Shown piece after piece: positions 11,758 through 23,275 of a stretch of DNA of 64,000 bases. The stretch is taken from the NCBI RefSeq assembly GCF_035046505.1, contig NC_089821.1, positions 190,302,377 through 190,366,376 on the forward strand, read 5' to 3'. Origin of the DNA: Tiliqua scincoides (taxonomy: Eukaryota > Chordata > Lepidosauria > Squamata > Scincidae). Both the position numbers and the translations under genes were made by a program. Below the pieces are notes generated by a model that worked only from the letters and a program-made list of their open reading frames with translations, searched no databases and had not been told where the DNA came from. Numbering within the stretch: position 1 is the stretch's first letter; every line of letters begins with the position of its first letter.

Positions 11758-13042
11758 ATCAACATAGAAATAAACACATCCTCAGAGCATCCAGGCAACA
11801 GCAAGAATGGAGAACAATGGCCATCTTGCCAGAATGACATAATAAGTTGTCATGTTGCATAGCCTCAGGAGGTCTAGGACATAGCGAAGCAAGAGCCAAA
11901 GCAAAAACTCAGCCACTGCTATCAGATGCACTGAAGTGATATCCTGCACAGCTGTTGTGCACAGAGAAATGGACAGAATGGGAGCATGATGGGGATACCA
12001 TATGCCAGAAAAAACTCAGGAATGACTAATCTTTGTTCAGATAGCAGGTGGGATCTACATTCCATGGCAGGTAGTGGCAAACCTCTATCAGTTTATGAAG
12101 GCACACGGCAATCATATTGGCAATTTTATTTCGCTTAATTTGGAAGCCCAGTTATTTCAAAGGCGTTTCAATCATGAAAGATAAAATAAATAAAATAGCA
12201 TTGACACAATAATAAAATCATCCCTGTTTCCTTAACATTAAGGTAGGCAGAACCATCTTTAAATTGAGAGTTGTGCAATGTAAGCCAAGGCCAGGAGGAT
12301 GCCATGTTTTCACTGTCAGAGTTTAAAGCCAGATAACTTGGACAGTTCTCTCTCTCTCTTTTTTTTTTCTTTTTAAAGCCCTCAGTCTAACTTTCCTCAC
12401 AACTGCCAATGAAAATGTCAAAATTAGCAAGGATCATTTGATCAATTGGAACCATCTGTGGATTGGTTTACAGCTGCTGTGCCATCCTTCAGGCTCCGTG
12501 TGCATTTGGGGTGTTGCTATCAAGGACTTCTTCACTTGCACCAGCTCAAATAGGGAGTTAAACTCCAACACAGGTCACGATGAAGATTCATGAAGGGACA
12601 CATTCTGAAATTGCTGGAATAACCTGGGTCACAAAACAGATAATTCTGAACCATTTTTCAGCAGAGAAAAGAGCCTTTGCAACCAGCAAAGAACAACCTG
12701 GCCTCAAGTTATTGTCTTGGAGAAGATGGAATGGTGGAAGGTCCCACTCCCCTATCTCCCAGAAAGACACTAGCAAGGTCACAAGAAAGACACTAGAGTC
12801 CCCATCACAAGAAAGACACTAGAAAGATCATTGCATTTTTCCTAGTGGAATGGTAATTTTACATATCTGTGTAAGCTAGTCAGGACCACTGGAATTGGGA
12901 TTCTCCATTGGAATGGAGAAAGATTCAAATTAATTCAGCATTCTGAACTAGCTTTTCACAAATTTTCACTGACAGCAATGAATGATGATGTAGTTATTAT
13001 AAAGATTATCATCCTGATCTAGGTTTCCATGTGTGGTTCTCC
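11758..13042. other. Intergenic, no feature recognised
   Basis: Unique-looking sequence. There is a CT/T-rich tract at about 12349-12375, and a short tandem AAGACACTAG-type repeat at about 12764-12823 (three units). Confidence 0.5.
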
Positions 13043-13050
13043 TGCTATCC

Positions 13051-13551
13051 CTGTGGTTTTCAAACTTTCTGGAAATTTGTAAGCCACAGTAAGTCCCTGC
13101 AGGAGAGGGGAGGGAGGTGGCAGGGGCGGGGAGAGGCAGCAGTGTGATCCCCAAGATCGCTTTGCTGAGGGGGGGGGGCTGTAGGGACTGGGATGCACTC
13201 ATCAGTCTCCGCAGCAGGATACTGAGGGTGCAGGGAGCCCTGCACAAGCGTCTGCAGGGCTCCCCAGCCTGCAGAAAGTGAAAGTGGAGCAATCATGCTC
13301 CACCTCTGCAAAACCAGAAGTGGAACGCGATCACTCCGCTTTCTGCAGGCTGGGGAGCCCTGCAGACACTCGCACAGGGCTCCCCGCACCCCAGGATGGC
13401 TGCTGCAGGGACTGGTGAGTGCATCCCAGTCCCTGGAGCCGTTAGTGAAGTGATCCTGGGGATCACGTCCCTGCCTCCTCCCTGCCTCCTCACTGTGCCC
13501 ACCGCTTAAAGAGGCAGAGTCCAAGGCCTTCAGGCTGTTTGAAAACCACTG
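13051..13551 (+). mobile_element. ~500-bp hAT-type MITE with long internal inverted arms
   Basis: Exact 8-bp target duplication tgctatcc (13043-13050 and 13552-13559). Ends are CTGTGGTTTTCAAAC and GTTTGAAAACCACTG. The GC-rich interior has mirrored blocks around GTGATCCCCAAGATCGC and GGGGATCACGTCC. It is the same family as 48349-48856, 50480-50977 and 56551-56968. The 200-codon frame across it is a by-product of the GC-rich interior. Confidence 0.92.
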
Positions 13552-13649
13552 TGCTATCCTATGGGGAAAAAAACCTATGGTACACAGAGGGAGCCTTTTG
13601 GTGGACTGCAATGGAACTGTCCAGTTCCCCTCTGATATGTCATATTTAA

Positions 13650-13940
13650 CCTGATATTTCATCTACATAAAACTGCTGGGAGAGATCAGGAATAGGGTGT
13701 CACCAATATGCTGATGACACCCAACTCTGTCTCTCCTTGCCATCACAGGGAGGTTGTGGATGTCCTGGAGCAATGTCTGAAGGTGGGTGGGGTCTGAATG
13801 AGGGCCAATAGGTTGAGATTGAATCCAGAAAAGGCAGCGGTCCTTCCAGTCAGGAAATCCTTGATGCAGGTACTGAGTCATCTGCCTGCTCTGAATGGAG
13901 TTGCACTCAGAGGAGAGACAGACAGATAGCTGGAGGATCA
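13650..13940 (+). mobile_element. CR1-type LINE reverse transcriptase fragment
   Basis: One frame reads CHQYADDTQLCLSLPSQ, with the YADD catalytic box of reverse transcriptase at 13707-13718. After this the frame shifts: a second frame reads VDVLEQCLKVGGV, a stop (TGA at about 13796), then MRANRLRLNPEKAAVLPV. This is the usual sequence following YADD in CR1-clade LINEs. The fragment is short, frameshifted and dead. Confidence 0.8.
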
Positions 13941-13959
13941 TTGCTATTGGGTATAGGCA

Positions 13960-14570
13960 TGTTAGTAAGGCTTGTAGTTCCTGTGACCTATTCTCAATTA
14001 ACAAAAGCTATTTCCAAGCTTACCTGTATCTGCTGAGTGCTGACCTGTGATCAGTCTCTGTCAGGGCCCTGGAGCCCACAGGTAGAATAAGAATTTTATA
14101 AAACTGACTTCCATCCAGCTGTGGGATGGGAAAGTGGAAAAGTTGCAGTCTCATCACTTATCCCGTAAAGATCAGGGGACTCAAACTCTGCAAATTAATG
14201 GAAGGGCTGCTTCCATCAGCTGATATCTTTACCTCTGGTTCCATATGCAACTCCTTCTGCTTCCTCTTTCAGCAGGAGTTACTATATACGAGTACATATA
14301 GATACATGTATGTGGCGAAGGGTGAATGCTAGGAGGGCATGTGACTCAGACCAGAATGCATGTTTCCATTGACCTGGATCAGTGCTAAGACAGCATCAAT
14401 CCCAGAACAATCTTGTGAAAGGCAACATTTTCCTATGTCTCTATCCAAATCTCACTCTACTTGTTGGTTACAGGAAAATTCCACAGCAGCCACATCTTGC
14501 CTTGGCATCCTATTTGAATGTGCAGAACAACAGAACAATTATTGGAATGTACTATCCAGGAGACAAACTC
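13960..14570. other. Intergenic, no feature recognised
   Basis: No repeat or coding signal recognised. Confidence 0.45.
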
Positions 14571-15078
14571 ACAGCCCAATCCTACCCCACATTGGAACGG
14601 GGAGACTGGCTGGCCTACCCTGTATGCAGTATGGGGTTGGGCCTGCCTGTGGCTTAACACAAATTCAGTTCCCTTACCTCAGGTAACGCCACAGCAGCCC
14701 CAATGGGGCTACTTGGATCTGCGATACCTAAAGAGGTGGCACAGATCCGAGCAGCCCAGAGCTACCCCCGGTCACCCAGGACCAGAGTTAGGATCCAGCT
14801 CAAGTGCTAACCCTAACCCCTTCTCGGCCGTGGCCCACCCATGGCCCCGCCTGCCCTTCCCTGCCCCAGAACACCTCCTTCTTGCCCTCCCCCACACTCC
14901 CCAAGCTGTCACACCAGCCTGACTTAACCAGCATGACATTACCTGTTTCACCAGCCTGGTGCACTGACTTCTCACTTGGTGGTGCAAACATGTCTTATGG
15001 CACACTTGCAGCACTCTGGGGCCAGCGCAAAGGACTTGCACCAGCCCATTCCAGGGGCTGGATTGTGCCCACAGTCAT
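14571..15078. repeat. Unclassified GC-rich interspersed repeat
   Basis: Starts ACAGCCCAATCCTACCCC and ends near GGGGCTGGATTGTGCCCACA, so the ends look roughly inverted. It is GC-rich, and the open frames on both strands here (up to 134 codons) carry no domain. It may be a larger member of the CAATCCT-ended repeats. Confidence 0.4.
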
Positions 15079-16329
15079 TTAGGTCACATCTTTAGCCTCT
15101 GCTACTTTCTCAGCAATCACCCAACACTTAAAGACATAGGAGCCCAATCTGAGAAATAAGCATTTCTAATTGTAGCTCTAATACAATTGCACGCAACCAG
15201 TACCGGTGTATTGTCTTCTCTTTTGGTGGAATTTCCAGGCCGGACGCTTCTATAAGGTTTCTTGTATGCATGACTGTTACTCAGTACACTGTCAAGTTAG
15301 TCCATCCAGATGTTAGATTCAAATTCTACCTATGGCTCGAGGCATCTAAAAGGTTTCAATATTTCATGTGATTTCTCCTAATAATGTAAGGGAGGAATTT
15401 ATGAGTATTTGACAGCACTGCTGTACTTCTGCTCCCAGTGAAGTAAGTGGGAAAACTTTCTTTAATTTTAATGGTAACTGAGCTCGGCCAATACCAACTG
15501 AAACATCTTTGATAAAGCCTCATGTGAGACTTTATCAGAGCCAAAAGGAGCATCTCAGCCTCCGAGGTTCAATTAATCATCCGTTTAAAGCTATTTGCTG
15601 AACCTTCTTTTTCACGTCAAGCCGTTGTGCTGAATGCTGGTACATTCCCATTTCCTCTAGTGTACTGAGAACTCTGTAATTTATAGTATTGTGCAGATGC
15701 TAAAGTATATGGATCGCCATTCTGTAACTCATAACTTAGGCTGTTGGTGGAAAATAAAAAGATAAGTGCAATCCATATTGCAAAAGCATCATGCCATGAT
15801 GAATTTGCAGCCTTTTTCCAGGTTATGCATCACTTTGCAGAATTTATATTGCTGTTGCAATCATGTCTGGTGTACACCATGAATATCTTTGTGCTAATTA
15901 CATTTGGATGCTGGAGCTGGAGCTGTTTATGAAGACAATGTTATGGCACCCTTGATTACCACACCAACATAAAGACCTTAAGTGCAGAGTCTGGTGAATG
16001 ACAGTAAAAACAAACTAAAGCATTATAGTTGAAATAAGGTTATCACGACAAAATAAATACATAAAATTCCCTTGCCTACCTTCCCATCTCTCTCAACTCT
16101 TTCAGGCAATATATTCCAAGTCCGATAGCTGTAAATGTTCAGAAAATCAATTGAGCTTTAAAAAATGTAAAACCAAAGTTGTCGTAAATTCAAGCACAAA
16201 CTCAATAAAAAGAAAGTGGGAATCATAATCTGTCAAGGCTGCTATGGGCACATTCTACAAAGTTACTTGGGCTCACAAGAACTCCTAAGGGTCCAACAAC
16301 TGTTGAGAAGTTATTTTCCAATAATTCTT
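15079..16329. other. Intergenic, no feature recognised
   Basis: AT-rich, repeat-poor sequence on the 3' side of SIM1. No coding signal. Confidence 0.5.
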
Positions 16330-16519
16330 CACATTTTTGTACCACTCTTTGTCCAAGGAGCTCAGGGTGGCATACGTAGTTCCTCCTCTCCTTTTGTCCT
16401 CACAACAACTCTGTGAGATAGGTGAGGCTGAGAGATAGTGACTGGCCCAAGATCACCTTGGAAGCTTTATGACTGAGCGGGGATTTGAACCAAGTCTAAG
16501 CAACTTCCTAACCACTACC
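16330..16519 (-). mobile_element. tRNA-derived CORE/MIR-like SINE
   Basis: Read on the minus strand: GTGGTTAGGAAGTTGC, then GGTTCAAATCCCCGCTCAG (a B-box-like tRNA segment), then GGTGATCTTGGGCCAGTCAC, CTCACAGAGTTGTTGTGAGG and an end with CTGAGCTCCTTGG. This order is that of a tRNA head, MIR-like core and LINE-type tail. It is old, with many substitutions. Confidence 0.75.
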
Positions 16520-16867
16520 CAGGGGTCTTCAAACCTCAGCCCAGGGGCCAGATGCAGCCCATGACAAGCCTCTATCCAGCCCACGGCCAGCTCTGATCCC
16601 CTGAGAGCAAAGGATGGTTGACCAAACACAACCAGAGTTGTGCTTATGAGGTGGGGGACTGGGGGTTCATTTAAGTGTGTGCTTTATTTCTTGGGCTGTG
16701 TTGGTGCTTGGAGTAATCCTAGACATTTGAGCCCATTTATTCATCTAAGTTCCACTTCTAATGTATTTATTTAATGTATTGATTTATATTTAATTTTTTT
16801 TTCTGGTCCTCAACACTGTGCCTGATATTTGATGTGACCCTTCGGGCGAAAAGTTTAGAGATTCCTG
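16520..16867 (+). mobile_element. hAT-type MITE (CAGGGGTCTTCAAAC family)
   Basis: Ends CAGGGGTCTTCAAACC and AAGTTTAGAGATTCCTG. The target duplication is cactaccc (16513-16520) against cactacgc (16868-16875), 7 of 8 matching if the first C is shared. It directly abuts the SINE at its left. Confidence 0.82.
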
Positions 16868-16940
16868 CACTACGCCATCCTGACTCTCTTTAACCACCAC
16901 AGCATCTTTAAACAGCCAGCTGTTACGCTACAGGAGGGGC

Positions 16941-17360
16941 AGGAGGTTTGGTCTAGAGGGTAGAGCCTCCATTAGCCCGAAGATAACATCAGAAGGTTGC
17001 CAGTTCAAGAACACTGGCAGCTCCCTGAACGGCGAGACCTTGAAGCAGCTGACAAGCCAAGCCGAGTTACTTCATCTGCTCTGAGTGAAGAAGCGTCTTG
17101 GCTGTCCTCCATGTGAGAGATGAAGGAGCTGCTTGTCAGCCTGCGTGGGAGGCACTGGAGGCCAGAAGTGAGATCAGACACAGAAGATCCATCGGAAATG
17201 TTGTGTGGTTCTTGAAAGAGAGAACCTTCTATGATTGTAAAAATCCCCTTGAGGGATTTAGAAATGCCTGCCTATGTAAACCGCCTTGAATAAAGTCAGA
17301 GGAGCAATCCGATGACCAGAAAGGAGGTATATAAATACCAAGTTATTATTACATATTATT
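16941..17360 (+). mobile_element. Sauria-type SINE, copy 1
   Basis: A tRNA-like head (GGTCTAGAGGGTAGAGCC, A-box position; CCAGTTCAAG, B-box position) is followed by a body with GACCTTGAAGCAGCTGACAA. It ends in a Bov-B/RTE-like tail, ACCGCCTTGAATAAAGTC and GGTATATAAATACC, followed by TTATTATTAC repeats. This matches the squamate tRNA-Sauria-RTE class as I know it. It is not coding, and the 63-codon frame inside is chance. Confidence 0.85.
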
Positions 17361-18053
17361 ACTGTGCAAACTATTTTGAAACTTCCCCAGAACTAGAAGT
17401 GTATCAAATCCACTGGATATATCTACCTTTTACAAGGTAAGATGGTTCATTATCATGACATTTGCACATGGAAGCCTGAGAATCTCTCAGAAGACTAGAT
17501 ATTTGTAAAGTTGCATAAATATGGAATCTGTTGGGCACGTACTGAGCATTAAATCTATGCATACACCCACTACATATGCAATTGCACCACACAGCCGTGC
17601 AGTAGTGATGCTGTCTACATTACAATGGAATGGAGGTCAATTCAGAATCATTCCATGGCATGTTGTTCCAGGTTCCGGACAAAGGATGGGGAACCAATTA
17701 ATTGCATTACCATTTCTTCCACAGCCACAACAGAAGTCCAGCAAATACTGAGTGTGTGATGGTAGAAAATCCCAATAAAGAAATTTTTCCAGCAGCCTCA
17801 CAGGACTGCCATCCTGGAGTCTATGAGGAGAAAAGTCATAAGAGACATGATGTAGGTATAAAAATCAAGATTTCTTCAAAATGGCTATAAAGCCACAGCA
17901 AGTTTGAGATGTAGCTGAACCCATAGATAGCAATCAGTAACCAAGTTAACTACAAGAAATTTTAACTAGTCTAGATCTGAGGAAAGTTAATGAAACAAAG
18001 CCTCCATTTCATGGAGCACATGAGAAGTCCCTTCAATCCCAGATGAAGGTCAT
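17361..18053. other. Intergenic, no feature recognised
   Basis: No repeat family or coding signal recognised. Confidence 0.45.
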
Positions 18054-18334
18054 CATTTTTTATTTCATTTATTTTTATTTTATTATATTAAATACAAATA
18101 CAAACAGAAAAAAATTAAAAAATAAAGATATTACAGGTTGTGTGAAATCTCAAATTACATTTCTTTGTTCTACTATAGAAGCATACAAAAGGATTGTTAT
18201 CAATTCTTAAACAATTTACACTTAATAAAAAATACATTTTCAAAAAAAATGAAAAACCATAAAATTAAATCCCCTATCTACTCATCAAATTCATAGATTA
18301 TTTGGCCCATCATAACAAACTACATTTCTTTATT

Positions 18335-18441
18335 GTATTGGCAACCTTCAGTCTCGAAAGACTATGGTATTGCGCTCTGAAAGGTGGTTCTGGCACAGCG
18401 TCTAGTGTGGCTGAAAAGGCCAATCCGGGAGTGAAATCCGT
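18335..18441 (-). mobile_element. RTE-like LINE tail, 5'-truncated, inserted in the L1
   Basis: A 107-bp insertion flanked by the 13-bp repeat acatttctttatt (18322-18334 and 18442-18454). On the minus strand it encodes the end of the C-terminal zinc-finger region and the 3' tail GACTGAAGGTTGCCAA, the same as the LINEs at 26167-27056 and 63653-64000. Confidence 0.8.
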
Positions 18442-18853
18442 ACATTTCTTTATTCTACTACAAAATCATACAAAAAAATTATCAGATCTTAAACAGTCTA
18501 AACTAACTGAAAATTACATTATCCACACAAGAAGAAAAATGAGAAACATGAAAATTAACTCCTCTATCTACTCATCAAATCCGTAGGTTATTTAACCCAC
18601 TTTCCCCTCCGTGAGCAGTAAGTCCATGAATGGTTTCCAATTATCCATAAAAGTTTTTACTGTCTTTAACAACAATTGTAAGTTTATCCATTATCAAAAC
18701 ATCTTCCTCCTGACATTGATCCTGTTGTATATCTTCTCATCTTCCCTCTTGTCCTCTTAAATCCTCCTGTTTTTTAAATTTCTGCATAAAGTCTTTTGCC
18801 TTTTGAACCATATCCAGCCAGTAGATTTTTTGTTGTCCATAAACCTGGTCAAC

Positions 18854-19309
18854 TTATGAACCAATGATTTGTTCATCTGTTTGTAAATAACAAGCTAGGA
18901 CCTGTGCCATTCGTTGTCTCAAATCTTCTCCAACTTCTCCACAATTCTTTGGTGAGGCGCTTAATCTCAATGTTTTTTCTTTATTTGCTTGTTCCATCAA
19001 AGGTATCTTATTCAATGTTTTCTCTTGTTCTGAACTCAGGACTTCCATTCTCCAATCAGTGATATTGACCCTGTTCTGGAACTCCTGTGTCTCTTGTTTA
19101 ATATGTTTGACAGATTCTTTCAGCTCAGCCATATCTTGTCTCAATTCGAATTTCAGTTTTTTAAGCTCTTGTTCAACTGAGTCTATTTTTAATTCAGTTT
19201 TATCCTGAAACTGCTGAAACAGGCATTCCAGAAATTCCACATTAAGTTTTCTCTTCAGAGTCTGTGTTGGTAATCTTGACTGTTTCGTTTGTTCTTTTGC
19301 TTGCTCCAC
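18854..19309 (-). pseudogene. L1 ORF1p-like coiled-coil fragment
   Basis: This 151-codon frame contains KRKLNVEFLECLFQQFQDKT, ELKIDSVEQELKKLKFELRQ and DMAELKESVKHIKQETQEF. Leucines and other hydrophobics fall in heptad spacing, as in the coiled coil of L1 ORF1p. The following RNA-binding (RRM) region is missing: the frame ends at a stop and the sequence beyond contains several stops. ORF1p is an RNA-binding trimer that packages L1 RNA. This copy is not functional. Another coiled-coil protein cannot be excluded, but a host gene is unlikely given the repeat context. Confidence 0.65.
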
Positions 19310-19565
19310 ATTATTGGCTCTTCGTTCCAGTTTTCACCAACAGATGTCACTTCTAATTCAAACAATTGAAGAACTCTATGGTTACACACTCTATGGTTTT
19401 GAAATAAAGTTCTTCCGTTCTATAGTTCATATACTCAAATTTCAAAAGCTGTGACGTATCACATAAAAGTAAAATATTAACAGCCTAGATATTGTAATCA
19501 TTAAAGTCAATAAAAAGTCATTAATCCATAGAAAAACATCCTAATAAAGCACTTGGAGACCATTC

Positions 19566-19697
19566 AGCCATTAACAACAACAAACAACAACAGTATTTAT
19601 ATACCGCTTTTCAACAAAGTTCACAAAGCGGTTTACAGAGAAAATCAAATATCTAATGGTTCCCTGTCCCAAAAGGGCTCACAATCTAAAAAGCTTT
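19566..19697 (-). mobile_element. Non-LTR retrotransposon 3' tail (GTGAGCCCTTTTGGGACAGG family)
   Basis: On the minus strand: TTAGATTGTGAGCCCTTTTG, GTAAACCGCTTTGTGAAC, AAAGCGGTATATAAATACTG and a TTG-repeat end. It is a widespread squamate 3' tail. I cannot say whether the source is a LINE or a SINE. Confidence 0.7.
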
Positions 19698-20201
19698 CAA
19701 AACACATCTTGTCACCACCCCTGCTGCACACAATAAGAGTTTCATCTCATGAAAATTGTTTCAAGATTCCTTAATTAGCAGTCTTATCTTGAATATTAAA
19801 ACAACTTCTATAAATCACAATATTTCTCCGCAACTTGCCAAAGTGAAAGTAATAAATTTCAGGGGAACGGTCAGGCTTTCTCACCACTGAAGACCCGAGC
19901 TAGATGACTGTCCTTCTCTTCCGTCACTCAAACTAAAGAGGGGTTCTCCAGCCTTCGCCAGAAATACCCCCCCCAAAAGGCGCAACCTCTGAAGAGTTGT
20001 AGGTAATCTCTTGTTATCCCTTTGATCCAGGGATAACAACCTGTCAACAGCCTGTCAACAGCAGCCAGGTTTAAGTCTCCTGGTGCTTTCCCAAGCAGGA
20101 AAGTTCAGCCCACCATGTTAACTCCCCCACATGATCTCCCCAAAGGGTCATCATTGTTAATTTAGGAGTCAGCAGTTTAATTACATTTTAAATTTTAACT
20201 T

Positions 20202-20453
20202 CAGTAGTGTAGCTAGAAAGGGGGCAAAATGTTAAGTGATGCAGGTGCCACAACATGCGGTGTAAGTGGCCCATCCCATTCACCATCAGAAAGCAGCAAT
20301 GGAAACATGCAGGCACTCACTGAACTAAATGGCATCTCTTGGCATTGCTGTCATTACCCGGAATGGCTCCGATGGCAAATGGAAGGACTGCTTACATGGC
20401 ATGTTGCAGTGCCTTCAGTACCTACTGTTTAACCCCCTCTAGTTCTGCTGTTG
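20202..20453 (+). mobile_element. hAT-type MITE (CAGTAGTGTAGCTAG)
   Basis: Ends CAGTAGTGTAGCTAGAAAGG and CCTCTAGTTCTGCTGTTG are diverged inverted repeats. The target duplication is tttaactt (20194-20201) against cttaactt (20454-20461), 7 of 8 matching. Confidence 0.65.
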
Positions 20454-20461
20454 CTTAACTT

Positions 20462-21009
20462 AGCAAAATGCCTGACTTAACTATCAACTAGATGCATATT
20501 CTGCATGTGATATTCACATATTCATGAACCTGAAGTATTGCATTGCCTCCAGGGTGGCCAGGACCTGTCTGAAGTGCAGCAAAAGTTTGCAGTTGTGGAT
20601 CATAAAGTTGGACTAGGAGATATCAACAAACAGGAGAGAGTTCCAGGAAAAACCAGGAAACTGGGAAGGGGTTAAGTAACCTGCTTCTGCCCAAGACTTT
20701 TCTGCTCCAATTCATGTTTCAGGCCCTAAACACAGAAGCAGAAGTTGGGTTTTAAAGACACAAGAGAGAAACACAATTGACACCCTTAGTGTCTATGCTA
20801 AGGAACACTATTTTAAGCCTGTAATATAAAGGAAGCCTGTTCCACTGAAACCAATGCCATGTACAAATTGCATACCTTGAGTGGCAAGTCTGCTGTGGAT
20901 ACACAACCAAGTCCTTTTGGTGAACCTTACTGTCAGGGAGCATACCAGGGGAAGGCAGGCTGACCAAGAGGTGTGGTAGCTAGTGGTTAGCATGCATACA
21001 GCCCTTCCT
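20462..21009. other. Intergenic, no feature recognised
   Basis: No repeat family or coding signal recognised. Confidence 0.45.
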
Positions 21010-21660
21010 GCTCCTCACTTTACTTTTTTAATGATGCAACTGCTGAAGGGGGGAGCGAGAGAAAACCAGTAGTTTTTATCTACTGAAACCAAAGAACAGG
21101 CAGAAGTGGGCCATCTAGGGAATAAAACTCTCCAGGAGAACACAGATCCTGCCTTGCCAAATCCCTGTTCTGCACTTTGCCTAAAGAACTTATGCCCAAA
21201 GCTAATAAGTTCCCCCAGCTTAACCACAGCTAGATCTAGCAGACTGCAAAAACTACCACTGTAGCCCAGCACTAGCAGTAAGGAGACTAGTAGGTGGCTG
21301 GCTTGCCTGTAAGTCTGCAGGGTTCCTCCTTCAAGCAGTCCTTTTGGGTACAGCAGTACCACCTCAGCTCTCCACCACTCAGCAGTCTCTGTAGGATTAG
21401 TCCATTAGTCAGTGCAGCAGTTTGTGGTTCATCCTCCAGTCTGTCAGTCAGGAGGTTATTTGCCAGTCCATGAATTAGTGTGCCAGAAAGTCAGTTAGCC
21501 AGAGAGTCAGTCTGATTAGTAGAGTCCATGAGTCAACAAACTAGTAGGTCAGTTTAGCCAAAAAGTCAGTCCATTTTGCCAGCAAGTCTCCTTTCCTTCA
21601 TCCACTCTCACTCCAACTACAACCCACTCAACTCTCCCTTCACCAGCTACTCCTTATATC
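21010..21660 (-). repeat. Unknown GACTGA-rich repeat, copy 1 (inverted)
   Basis: On the minus strand a TATA-like GGGATATAAGGAG near 21650 is followed by a degenerate array of GACTGAC/GGCTAA units (about 21590-21370). A body follows with GTGGTGGAGAGCTGAGG, GGACTGCTTGAAGG and GGGCATAAGTTCTTTAGG. The same order occurs on the plus strand at 23995-24485. The nature of the element is unknown; it could be a leader or promoter region of a retroelement. Confidence 0.55.
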
Positions 21661-22310
21661 CCTGACAACCTCATTGCCTCTAGTGGTTGCTGAAAGCCCA
21701 GGCCTCAACCCTGTGTTCCCCAGGTTCACCAGGTTATAGGGCCACTGCTGACACCACATCCTATCTCCTCACCATATCTTCTGTGATTCAAATGCAGAAC
21801 CCTAGGGATCTTATTAAAAAAATCAAAACCACAGTAGCATTTGCAAGAGTGATCAGATGTGACAACCCACTGACTTATCTGTGAACCTGAACCAGGCAAG
21901 CAAAGAGTCAAAATATAACAAGTTTATTAAAAGTCCAAAAGAAAAAGAATTGAAGCAAATAAGGGAAAGGGGGAGGTAGAAAAAGTACAAGCAGGCCTGC
22001 TTGAAAATGACTTAACTTGGTTGGACACAAAGAAAATGTCTGACCAAATTGGATACAGTAAGCAGTAATATCATGCAGCTGGAGATGGGATGCTACTCAA
22101 GAGCAAAGCACACAAGTCCTCAACCCATAACTTGCAGAGGACTTGGGAGGGAAGAGCAGCACAAACAAAATTAATTTCTAAACATGTCTAGCTAGAAATA
22201 CAATTCCTATTGCTAGTTACTTACATTATCCCAGAAATCATGGTCCTTGCACTTTTGGGACAATAAGCAATAGTTTGTGTCTTCTGCAAACTAATATTAG
22301 CAGTCCAATC
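21661..22310. other. Intergenic, no feature recognised
   Basis: It may include more of the unknown element of 21010-21660: an LTR-like start TGTCACATCTGATC lies on the minus strand near 21863. The evidence is too weak to call an element. Confidence 0.3.
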
Positions 22311-22318
22311 CTAACTAA

Positions 22319-22489
22319 GGGCCCAGTCCTATCCGGTGCCAGTGCAGCTGTGCCAATGGAGCATGTGCTGCATCCTGTGGTGGGAAGGAAGTCACAGAGG
22401 CCTCCTCAAGGTATGGGAACATTTGTTTCCTTACCTCGGGGCTGTATTGCAACTACACTGGTGCTGGAAAATTGGATAGGATTGGGCCC
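22319..22489. mobile_element. Hairpin MITE, GGGCCCAATCCTATCC family, copy A
   Basis: A 171-bp element with inverted ends GGGCCCAGTCCTATCC and GGATAGGATTGGGCCC, flanked by the 3-bp duplication taa (22316-22318 and 22490-22492). The 3-bp AT-rich duplication and GGG-type ends suggest PIF/Harbinger, by inference. Confidence 0.8.
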
Positions 22490-22492
22490 TAA

Positions 22493-23055
22493 ATCCCTGA
22501 GCAGCAATGTAGTGGTATCCACACGGGCTATACTGCATGCCACGGGGGATTTTTTCAGTTGCTGGAGGTCTCCTGGGGTAAGGAGACATTTGTCCCAGAA
22601 GCTTCTATGGGTCAACTTGGACCTGCACCAGCCACACAAAATACCAATTGGGTGGCCTTTATGACAACTATGAAGCCATCTGCCTCCTCACACATTTCTC
22701 AGCTGGCACTACAAAATGCTTATTGGCTGATCTTTGTGGCAATCTTAAAATGGTTTTTAATTGGCTTTTTTAAGTTGCACCAAATAAATGTTGAAGTGGA
22801 TAAACATGCCCAGAGCCTGATTTTATTTCCTTTTTAAAATAAGTCTTCTTGGACCTCAGGTGTGAAGCCAGGTATGTGTGTCAGTAGAGGAACAATGGCA
22901 GAGGAAGCAGATTTTGTCCTGCAAGAGAAAGTTCCACATAGGCTGTTGTTGTTGGTTTTATCTATATACACCCCTAGAGAAATTTACTTCAGTTAAACAT
23001 GTTTTGATCTATCATTAACTAACCTGGAAGATAAGAGTATGTGAAAAACAAATAC
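22493..23055. other. Intergenic, no feature recognised
   Basis: No confident repeat or gene. Confidence 0.45.
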
Positions 23056-23063
23056 CTCTAAAG

Positions 23064-23267
23064 CAGTGGTTCCCAAAACTGGTTCTTCTTTGACTGGCGT
23101 CTTCCTTGACCTACTAGGCCATTGGCTCCCCATTAGGGCTACAATCCTATACATTGTATATGGTGGCAGTTTTTTTGTTTGTTTGTTTTTTGCAAAGATT
23201 CCACAGCTCCCCTGGTTGGTTTCCACAGCTCCCCAGGGAGCCACAGCTCACAGTTAGGGAGCCATTG
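23064..23267 (+). mobile_element. Short hAT-type MITE (CAGTGGTTCCC)
   Basis: A 204-bp element, CAGTGGTTCCCAAAAC to GGGAGCCATTG. The target duplication is ctctaaag (23056-23063) against cactaaag (23268-23275), 7 of 8 matching. Confidence 0.8.
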
Positions 23268-23275
23268 CACTAAAG

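Larger units (their letters stand above)
18054..20150 (-). mobile_element. L1-like element with ORF1 only (half-L1 style)
   Basis: Read on the minus strand, a GC-richer leader (about 20150-19330) precedes an ORF1-type coiled-coil frame (19309-18854). This is followed by decayed sequence and an A-rich end AATAAAATAAAAATAAATG near 18054-18090. No reverse transcriptase is present. Two foreign insertions sit inside: an RTE LINE tail (18335-18441) and a LINE/SINE tail (about 19566-19697). A 140-170-bp segment is tandemly duplicated (about 18160-18320 and 18442-18600). The 5' boundary is approximate. Confidence 0.6.

Noticed and set aside
13060-13662. 200-codon minus-strand open frame
   Set aside because: Almost wholly inside the hAT MITE at 13051-13551; it is explained by that repeat's GC-rich inverted arms.
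16941-17030. tRNA gene
   Set aside because: Only A- and B-box-like traces; no cloverleaf, and it is the head of a Sauria-type SINE.
21010-21863. LTR assignment for the GACTGA-rich repeat
   Set aside because: There is a TATA-like box and a TGT start on the minus strand near 21863, but I found no matching CA end, target duplication or primer-binding site.
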